64,000 nt of DNA from Globodera rostochiensis. Its lineage: Eukaryota > Nematoda > Chromadorea > Rhabditida > Heteroderidae. A program made the position numbers and the translations under genes. The notes under the pieces were generated by a model. That model was not told the origin of the DNA. It saw nothing but the letters and a program-made list of their open reading frames with translations, and did no database searches. Each line of letters opens with the position of its first letter. Within the stretch, counting starts at the first letter, position 1. Shown here piece after piece: positions 56,269-64,000 of the stretch. Where the stretch lies: NCBI GenBank assembly GCA_018350325.1, contig JAEVLN010000024.1, positions 124,001-188,000 of the forward strand. Direction: 5' to 3'.

Positions 56269-59200
56269 TGCAAGTTGTTCATCACAACAATGTCTACAAA
56301 AATGACAATAATAATAATTAAAATGTTAAAGTGGTTACTATTATATAGGGGTACCTACTGGTTTTTCGTCAATATTTGTTTTTGGCCTCAAAAGCAATTT
56401 AAAAATCAAAGTTACAAAACGAAAAGGCAAGTAATTAATTGATATTTGAGTCAAATTTTGAAAAAATTTCAAAAAATCTTGATGTTGATGTCATAGATTA
56501 GATAATGGCAGATAATGAATAATGCCATCTTCGTAACCAGCGACCTCGAAAACCCCCCCCCCCCCCCCCCGATTACACTTCTTAGAATTGTGTAATACTC
56601 ACAAAACTTTTGTTTTGTGGGACCACAGTAAAAGTAACAACATATATTACTAGAACCGGAGTAGCCAGCGCATTAGAACGCGCTCATTAAACGCTCAGTA
56701 AGAAATATTTTTTGAAAAATTTGACTTTTTATGGGATACCCAAATTTGAAAGAGAAAACTCTCTAATTTACCAAATGACATGTGCTAATGGATTTTTCAT
56801 AGTTCCAGCGAAAGCAGCATCGTTTGCCAAGCAATTTGCCAAGTGCAATTTTCATTTTGAATTATTTGTTGACATTTTCCATTCTCACGACATTCCGGTT
56901 CCCATCATAACGCAATTTGTTACGCAATTTTGTTTCGTTTTGTAAATTTTTTTTTATCTCCAAAATAATCATGTAAATTTCCTTAATTTAAAAATATGCT
57001 TTTAAAAAAACAGTTTTTATATTTGTAAAAAAAAATTCACATATTTCCTTCTGGTCATTTTCTTTAATTGTTTGTTTATGGCCCCCTTTTAATAACAGAT
57101 CTATTGCATTAAAATGAGTCAAATTGCAATCTTTAACATATTGCAACTATCAAATTTGGAAATGAATCCAAATGGTCAGTAAGTGAATTTGATTTGTTTT
57201 TATTTTGGTAATTTTTTTCTAAAATTTCGGCTACTTTAGCACATTAATTTCATTAAGTTCAATTTTGTCATTGTTTCCTTCAAATATTTTCGCAAATTGT
57301 TGGCATACGTAGTGTTGCTAAAAATGTAACAAAATTCAAAATATTTTTCTGGTAAATATTAATTTTAAAAAATTATTATTAAATAATATTATTCGTTTAC
57401 AGAAAATGTTGACTAAATTGCGCCATAATTTCCACAATTCACAATTATTCTTGGCAGACAATGTGCTGTCAATTGTTTGATAATTGCTTTAAATTGGTGC
57501 AATTTTTTGCCATAAACATTTGACTGCATCTTATTTAATTTATTTAGTTCGACGGATTTGAATAAATTAACAATGTTAGAGCGGAAAACCGATGCCTCTA
57601 ATTCCAATTATAATTTTCATCCAAAATTAAGTCCACAAACTTTTCGTCTTTTTGCTCAGTGTCTGATGATGATAAGTCAAATAGTGTCTATATTTGCTAT
57701 CAAATTCCTCTGCTTTCGGGCCTAAAACAAACATTCAATACATTTGGATAAGAAACGCCAACGGAAACATGATCCCCCGATGTACCAATGGTAAATATGT
57801 TTTATATCACCATCAAAGTTGACCCCTTTTGATCAAAATTTCTAAAAACAATATTTTTTGTTCTAAAATTGTATGAAAATATGTATTTGAGGCACAAATT
57901 ACGAATTCGTCCATAGAAAATAAAAATTGAAAAGTTAAAAGCGATTTTTGAATTGGTTTAAATTTTTGAAAACTAGGAAAACCGGCCGCCATAGTCGAGT
58001 GTGCGGTACTTTCGCTGCGCATACTCCGTGCATCAAATAACATAATTTCAGCCAATTTTAACATAAAAATATTTTCTACAAATTTTACACCAAAAGCGTG
58101 CCCTATGGTTTTGTCAAATTTAAGATGCTAAAACTTTTTTCATAATTGCTTCCGCGCAAATTTTTTTTCAGATTCTTGAAAATATTTACCAAATTTTAAG
58201 TTGCATGAAGAACAACTATATGGCCGGAGAAAAAGAAGTAATAACAGAACAAATATTTTAAACATTTAATGAAGATGCTAAAATTAAATTATTTGGGTTA
58301 ATAAATTGCTAAAAATGAAAAAAAAATGCAAAATGTTTTTTCCTTAAACAATAAATAATCGATAGGGTGTCAATAAACTAACAATCGTCATATTAACAAA
58401 AGAAATAATTATGTGACGCAGGCATTATGCGCATATAATAAATATTACAGAGCGCATATTTTACAAAATAAATGTCTAATATTAAATTTGACCGGTTTCG
58501 GAGGCATTCCCGCGAGGGGGGCTGCAGCCCCACCCCGAATCAGAAAAAATTTAAGTTTCAAGGGTTGTGCAGATTTTTGAATTTCCAAATGCAATTTCTG
58601 TGAATTCTGTTATTGGGATGGGGGGGGGGGGGGGGTCGGAGGTGCCAAAAGGCACGACTCAATTATTAAGATAGCAACACTTTAAAAAATGGTCTATTTT
58701 GAAGCTTTTTTTAAGAAATGGGGGAGGGGTCCGGCGGCGCGATGGCGACGCGGGGAAAATTTTGAATATTTTAACGAATTGTTAGAAAATAGCCATTTCT
58801 CTGAATATTTCCAAATTTTTATCAATCAGGAAAACACACAAAAATCAGTAAACCCTGATAAATAAGGTTAGATGATCACCTGAGTAGGAAAGAAGTGACA
58901 GCAATTTCATTGGGTCCCCCCCCCATAAATAATGTCGTTTATTGTCCTTTCATGAGGCGCTCCTTTATTGACCTCATCGTCTCAGACGTATTAATCACAA
59001 TCGGTAGGGAAAAGGCCCGACGTAAATATGTGAAGGAAGAATTTTATTTTTTCAAAAAATTGAGATGAATTTATTAATAATTTTCTTGTTGGCACACAAA
59101 ACCCGTTGAAAACAAATGATTTTTTGGTTATTTTTTTCGTCATTTTGCTAAATTTGTGTCCATATTTAACATTATATACATTTTTTTTGTTGTAATTTTT

Positions 59201-59312
59201 GGTTCATTTTTGCAAATGTATCCATTTGGTATTTACTTATTACCATTAATTAAAACAAAATATGATCATTGTATGGCTTGTACAACAACACGTCAATGCT
59301 ACAACATCATAA
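56269..59312. other. Low-information region
   Basis: Poly-C tract at 56549-56570 and poly-G tract at 58620-58636. Two copies of the GGCGCC-type dispersed repeat at 58636-58665 (GGTGCCAAAAGGCACG) and 58727-58760 (GGCGGCGCGATGGCGACG). Minus-strand 57720-57413 has exon-like pieces (EFDSKYRHYLTYHHQTLSKK; VFRSNIVNLFKSVELNKL) ending TAG at 57413, possibly the end of a gene I cannot identify. Confidence 0.35.
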
Positions 59313-61201
59313 TTAGGAGAAATCTTTTGAAACGAATACTTTTTGAATTCTCATTTCAAAAAACAAATGTGCAATAATACGTCTTTTTTTGCCTGCTAAG
59401 GCACATCGGCGTTGTGCACAATGTTTTTCCACTAATTTTGCTTTGTCAGGCAAATCTTTGCACGGGTCGTCGCCACTTTTTCGCGACTCCTCCATCAGCA
59501 AATCGATCTGTGATTTTTTTGGTTATTTTTATTTGTATTTTTATTATAATAATATTGACACTTTTTATTTGAAAAACTTATTTGTTTTAGTTTTATATAC
59601 ATATAATATAATTGGCAAATAAAAATATTCAATAAAAAAAAGCGCCTAGAACAAATAAATATTACCGAAAAATTGTGTAAAGGTTGTTCTCCCTGCTTTG
59701 AGACCACTTTGTACTTGCCCTTGATTTTGTTTAGGCCCGTCGGTGGAGCATTCGTTTCACCGCCGTGTCGTAGCAAACGTTGGCGGACATTCTTCGCTGA
59801 AAAATTGGATAACAAATTGAATAAAAGAAAAAAAAATTATTTAAATTATATCTTTTTATAATTAAAGTAAGCTTAAAATTCTCAAAAATCACTGCCCATA
59901 CTTTCCATGGTATTTGTTGTGTCGTTGACACCCTTGGCCAGTTTCAAGGCTCGAGTAATAGCCCAGCTCTGGCGGATTCATCTCCCTTTTCCGCTCATCC
60001 GGATAGCCGAACACTTAGGATTCTGCGAAAAAAAATTGAATTTGAAATTTTTTAAATTGAAAAACAATTTTGAAAATGCATTAGTCCGCTTATCGAAAAA
60101 TGATCAGAATATTTTCTAAAGAGATCAACCGATCAATAAATGGGCAAAACATTTTTAAAATAACAATCCAACATCTTGTCACCAACCGGTTATGCATGTC
60201 AACGTCCTCGTCACCCCAGCCCCAAAACAAATTGAGTAGCCATTGACACGTTTGTATTGCTCTGGGTAAACCGGACACTTCGCCAAATTGTTGTCAGGAA
60301 GGGGTCTGGATTAAAAATAGTTAGACTTTTTTTGTTTAACTTAAATTGTTCTTTAATAATTTGATATAGTTTTAAATTAAATTAAAATTACGCGTATTTG
60401 TTCTCGTCGAAACGACGGAAATAATGCGTTGGATGGGTTTTGAAGCAGCGGTAACAAGTTGTGGTCATGTTCCGGCACCAATCGACGTCATGCAAAATAA
60501 TGCAGTCCCATTTGTCCAAAATTCGTATTTCGACAAAACCAGCTAAAATTCTTATCATTTAAAAAAATAAATGGAATAAATAGAACAATTAAATTTTATT
60601 AAGTTTAATAATAATTCATTTCAAAAATAAATTTATTAAAAGGATTTGGATTCTTATTTTCACGTTTTTAAACAAATTTAAAAATCAACTATACTAACAT
60701 TCAGAAAACAAAAAAATCAAGTTTTTTTAAAATATTTTCAGTATAACCGTTCATCAGCTTGGCTTTGTTGAACTTGTCGGCCGGCTTGCCAACAGGAAGT
60801 GCTTGTTCCACTACAAATATACGAAATTGGCCTGCTGACGCTGCAAAAATGGGATCAACTTGGCCAGAAGGCCACGCAAGTGTTCTGGCCGGTTTCTAAA
60901 ATAAAATTTTAATGAATTAATTTTGAAAATGTTTTCCTTCCCCCTAAAATTACCTGTATGGAATCATTATGGCAATTTTCTGTTGTGCAACACATTCACG
61001 CGGCTTCCATTCACCACCTTGGCCATTTCGGGATGAAATTTTTCAATTTCTGCTAATTGAGGAAACGTTTTGCTGGGCACCCATCGACCAATGAGTTTTT
61101 GGCGGAATTTCAGGGCATAACGGCAACTTTGTAGCGGCAGAAAATGCTGCTAGACAAATCAAAAGAGCGGCCAAAAGGGAGGCGAAATGGTAAAGTGACA
61201 T
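59313..61201 (-). CDS. Beta-1,4-galactosyl/GalNAc-transferase (GT7, BRE-4 type)
   Basis: Exons: 61201-60954, 60895-about 60733, 60542-60392, 60305-60183, 60014-59893, 59796-59666 and 59507-59313. N-terminal signal/anchor MSLYHFASLLAALLICLAAF. Family landmarks in order: CPEIPPK, WKPRECVAQQKIAIMIPYR, NRPEHLRGLLAKLIPFLQRQ, KFNKAKLMN, WDCIILHDVD (metal-binding DVD), LFWGWGDEDVDMHNRL (the GWGGEDDD block), KGVNDTTNTMESM and NKIKGKYKVVSKQ. These enzymes add Gal or GalNAc in beta-1,4 linkage to GlcNAc in the Golgi; in C. elegans BRE-4 acts in glycolipid assembly (family knowledge). At least five one-base frame jumps occur inside conserved blocks. The last exon (DDPCKDLPDKAKLVEKHCAQ) is not typical of the family and may be a separate tail. 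Confidence 0.85.
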
Positions 61202-61931
61202 AACTAAAATATATATATTTTTAAATATCTAAATTAAATCATTTAAATATAATTCAATATATTTTTTTAAAATTTTATTCTTAATTAAAACTATGATATA
61301 CAAAAACTGCTCAGCTTTTCTCAATTTGTAGGTATAAATACAACAAATTTGTGGTTTTAAACCAGTTGACCAGTATGAGAATCAAAAAATTTTCAAATTA
61401 TTTGGGCGCATAAATTTGTAGTAAAAATTTGTTTGCCTAATTTTGCTGGAACCAATTGAGCGAAATTCGATTTAATTTAAACGAAGGCCAAGCCACAATT
61501 AATCAAAATCATCTAAAGGATGTTTCGTTTATACATTGGCTAAATTAGTAATTGCATTGCTTTCTTTTTTTTGTCTTCGTTAAATAAATTATAAAAAATA
61601 ATAAATAACCGGCCACCCAAAATGCGAAATTTGACGAACAATTTGTCTGCGTTTTTTTTTTGATTCCACTAAAAATTAAATTACAAATGATGAGGTCAAA
61701 ACCAAAGAATAATTTTTTATTGGTGCTTTATAAGGGGAAAGGATACACACTCACTGCTTTATTAGTAATATTTAATATTATCATCATCATCATCATCTCA
61801 TTATCATCAGATTACATCGAGAGAATGTGCTCGATGCGGCGCGCGATTTCAATGAGCGCGGAGACGAAGATGATTAATTAATATTAATAGGTATAATAAA
61901 AATAAAAATCGTGATTCCGCCACCGCCGCCG
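61202..61931. other. Intergenic, no gene seen
   Basis: Upstream flank of the GT7 gene. 61785-61800 is an ATCATC simple repeat. Minus strand 61850-61800 reads IEIARRIEHILSM before a stop, too short to call. Confidence 0.35.
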
Positions 61932-62060
61932 TCATTCTCTAACGTACTGCTTCCAAAAACCCCCCAAACGGCGGGCGGCCCTTTTCTGGTCGCCAAATTC
62001 AGCCTTGCGCAAAAAGTCGGTCAAGGATGTGTTGAGCAAATGTAATGCACCCATTCGCAT
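61932..62060 (-). CDS. Possible short ORF or last exon (42 residues)
   Basis: Minus-strand frame from ATG 62060 to TGA 61932 is much richer in G+C than its surroundings and has coding-like third positions. It reads LLNTSLTDFLRKAEFGDQKR and ARRLGGFWKQYVRE, with two dibasic sites (KR, RR). It could be a small peptide gene lacking an obvious signal or the last exon of a larger gene. No family recognised. Confidence 0.3.
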   Translation of the reverse strand: MRMGALHLLNTSLTDFLRKAEFGDQKRAARRLGGFWKQYVRE

Positions 62061-62902
62061 TCATTCACTCATTCACTCACTATACAATCAAAAATAATAT
62101 TTATTTATTTGTAAAATTGGAAGAAGTTGGAAGCGCAAACATTTTTATGTATGGAAATGAATGACGACGTGTTGTAAAATTGTGGAATTAAACTTTCATA
62201 GTAAAAATTTAGCCGAAAACTTTTATGGCCACAAAAAAAACTTGAAATTTTTAAAATTTGTTTCGATGTTTTGTTCTTTTTTCCAATGGCATTCAAATGG
62301 AACATCTAGACAGAGAAGCAAATTATGGTGAGGAAACAAAGTTGGCTAAAATCAAATCGTTTGATTTTTTCAATAAAAAGAGAGTTTTATAAAAACTATT
62401 AATTAATTATTTCTTTGATATGTATTGTTGAATCCATGTTTTGTCTTATTTGGTCTTTTTGAATAATATATTCATCTCCGTTCCCCAGTTTGCCCATCTC
62501 CAAAAAGGGCCTCCCCAGTCTCATCGCGCCCAAGACGTGGGATGAAATGCACCTCTAAAGATGGCATCTTTTAATGATTATATCGAATAATTTTTTGAAG
62601 CTGTTTAGGAATGGGAGGGATCGGCGGCCTCCGATAGGCGCTAAATTTGGTACCAATCGAAAGCTCTATATGTTTAGAAGCTATTATATAGCAGGCACTA
62701 AACGATCATGTAAACCTTTAAAAGTTATGGTTTAAAAAAGTGAAAACCTAAGTTTTTGTGGTAATTTTCGATTATAACTTTTTTGAAAAGGATTTAATCA
62801 CCTTGTGATTTGAATACAAAATCTACCCAACAAAAGCTTTGGTTTGGTACCAAATTTATTTAGTTTGGTTGGTTCCATGAAGAGTTATGGCACTTCAAAG
62901 GT
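62061..62902. other. Repeat-rich intergenic
   Basis: 62350-62400 is another copy of the AAATCGTTTGATTTTTTCAA repeat found at 38.1 and 42.3-42.9 kb. 62615-62645 is another GGCGGCCTCCGATAGGCGC dispersed repeat. No gene seen. Confidence 0.4.
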
Positions 62903-62975
62903 CTGGCGCCCAAACGGCAGCGCCCAAACAGCGGCGACCAAACGTCGGCGTCCAAACGTCAGCGCCCAAACGTCC
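62903..62975. repeat. 15-base minisatellite
   Basis: Five imperfect units of GGCGCCCAAACGGCA type in a row. The period is a multiple of three, which keeps a frame open, but no splice or start context supports coding. Confidence 0.8.
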
Positions 62976-63073
62976 CGCTCCCGCCACGATGGTTTTGGCG
63001 ATTTTTTTGAAAATTTTTAAATTGTCAAGCGGGTACCAATTTATTTCTTGTCGCTCATTGATGCCATCATTAG

Positions 63074-63207
63074 TAGTGTTCGACAAATGGCTTCGATCGA
63101 TAAACGATAGTATTTCGATAAATTATCGTTATCGAAATATCCGGATTTTTCTTCGATCGATAGTATCGCGATAATTATCGAATTTATCCCTATCGTGCCG
63201 CACACTA
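63074..63207. mobile_element. hAT-type foldback element (134 bases)
   Basis: Begins TAGTGTTCGACA and ends GTGCCGCACACTA; perfect 8-base duplication ATCATTAG at 63066-63073 and 63208-63215. The interior is built of ATCGATA/TATCGAT words in alternating orientation, giving several possible hairpins. Confidence 0.92.
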
Positions 63208-63215
63208 ATCATTAG

Positions 63216-63836
63216 GGTGTGTACATTTTGCGTATTAGTTTGTCTTCCGGCAATTCTGATGTTGTATGTTTGGCCAAAACTCTTCCCGAGGGCGCTTCTC
63301 CTAAAAAAATGCTAATTATCGTTTGGGGCGCATTTTTGGTACAAGAAAATTCTTTTTTAGGGATGCATTTTAGTTAGAAAAAATTTTTGATTTTTTTAAA
63401 AAAAAGGTCCGCCAAAAAAGTTCAAAAAGTGCACCCCAAAATGGATGCTGTCCATTCCCGGCCTAAAATAAAATTCCTAATCAAATAGTTTTACGTGTAT
63501 ACAAATATAGGATATTATAAATGAATAATTCATCCAACGCATAATTTTTATTGACGTCAAACGACCAAGTAAAATAAAAATTGCAATATTATAAATGAAT
63601 AAATTCATCCAACGCATATCTATTATTGAAGTCAATAAAATTAAAATTATATGTATTATAATATAATTTATCTATAGTCAATAGATGTTACGTGAATAGT
63701 AAAGGAAAATATAAAATATTAGGCAAATTTAATTTTAAACAAAATGTTTTATAAAATAGAATAACGGGGATCCCCGGTTTGGCTTTTCTGCTTCTGTCAC
63801 TTTAATTGGTGTTAGTTTAAAGATTTTGCCTTTGCA
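63216..63836. other. Intergenic, no gene seen
   Basis: 63310-63440 has GGGGCGCATTTTTGG and AGGGATGCATTTTAG words, relatives of the GGGGTGTATTTTTTG repeat at 42.8 kb. 63520-63625 contains a duplicated ATAAATGAATAATTCATCC segment. Confidence 0.4.
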
Positions 63837-64000
63837 ATGTTTCAAATTATTTCCTTCCTTTTAATGCTTCAAAATGTAATTGCAATTAAAATTTGGGTTC
63901 GGGTAAAGCCGACCACTCTTAATTATGAAGCAAAAATCGTATGCTATAAACCATCAGAAGTCCGTCGCGTGTTTGGTGCCGCTTCTTTAAACCGGGAGCT
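63837..64000 (+). CDS. Start of a secreted protein, cut by window end
   Basis: ATG 63837 opens a signal peptide (MFQIISFLLMLQNVIA) followed by an open frame to the last base (IKIWVRVKPTTLNYEAKIVC, then a segment with EVRRVFGAASLNRE). The beta-strand-like pattern IWVRVK...AKIVCY is loosely like small nematode secreted beta-sandwich proteins such as transthyretin-like proteins, but too little is present to decide. Confidence 0.5.
   Translation, partial: MFQIISFLLMLQNVIAIKIWVRVKPTTLNYEAKIVCYKPSEVRRVFGAASLNRE

Noticed and set aside
56549..58636. Poly-C and poly-G tracts as telomere or quadruplex features
   Set aside because: Plain homopolymers without repeat-unit structure; more likely simple repeats or assembly noise.
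62887..63174. Open frame with QTAAPKQRRP-like repeats
   Set aside because: Product of the 15-base minisatellite running into a foldback element; no signal peptide or splice support.

Overview
This window is AT-rich animal DNA from a nematode. Genes are split by very short introns (about 45-110 bases, GT...TTTCAG or TTTTAG) and lie on both strands. The families are nematode-typical: sre-like and srsx-like chemoreceptors, a GT92 (DUF23) glycosyltransferase, a peptide-receptor-type GPCR, a BRE-4-type GT7 enzyme and small secreted proteins. A plant-parasitic (tylenchid) species is possible from the style of the secreted proteins and repeats, but I cannot prove the genus. There are no bacterial operons, rRNA genes or CRISPR arrays.

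Layout. 0.1-1.1 kb (+): end of a Thr/Pro-rich, probably GPI-anchored protein containing tandemly duplicated 119-base exon modules. 1.7-3.5 kb (+): srsx-like receptor interrupted by repeats. 4.5-6.1 kb (-): uncharacterised acidic protein. 6.2-6.8 kb (-): small secreted protein. 8.9-10.6 kb (+): sre-like receptor. 10.75-11.86 kb: hAT-type non-autonomous element. 12.96-13.17 kb (+): tiny neuropeptide-like precursor. 13.6-16.4 kb (+): GT92 enzyme. 16.7-24.5 kb (-): xanthine dehydrogenase, the largest gene. 24.9-26.6 kb (-): a small basic protein and a multi-pass membrane protein. 27.7-30.0 kb (-): single-pass membrane protein. 30-33.7 kb: repeats and a possible 39-residue secreted peptide. 33.7-35.2 kb (-): FMRFamide-receptor-like GPCR. 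36.0-37.3 kb (-): decayed, inverted copy of the srsx gene.

38-47 kb is a mobile-element district. It holds MULE and Merlin transposase remains, a Ty3/gypsy-like element with both LTRs, a polypurine tract and a 5-base target duplication but little more than integrase inside, and a 594-base segmental duplication carrying the start of a secreted protein whose downstream exons encode repeated helix-turn-helix units. 48.5-51.3 kb (-) is a poly(A)-polymerase-like nucleotidyltransferase. 52.8-57.7 kb holds exons I cannot name. 59.3-61.2 kb (-) is a beta-1,4-galactosyl/GalNAc-transferase (GT7). The right edge cuts a gene starting with a signal peptide.

Two general points. First, nearly every recognisable gene has conserved protein sequence that jumps frame by one base, often next to short homopolymers, while splice sites stay intact; indel errors in the assembly explain this better than mass pseudogenisation. 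Second, a family of short hAT-like elements recurs, and four copies have perfect 8-base target duplications.
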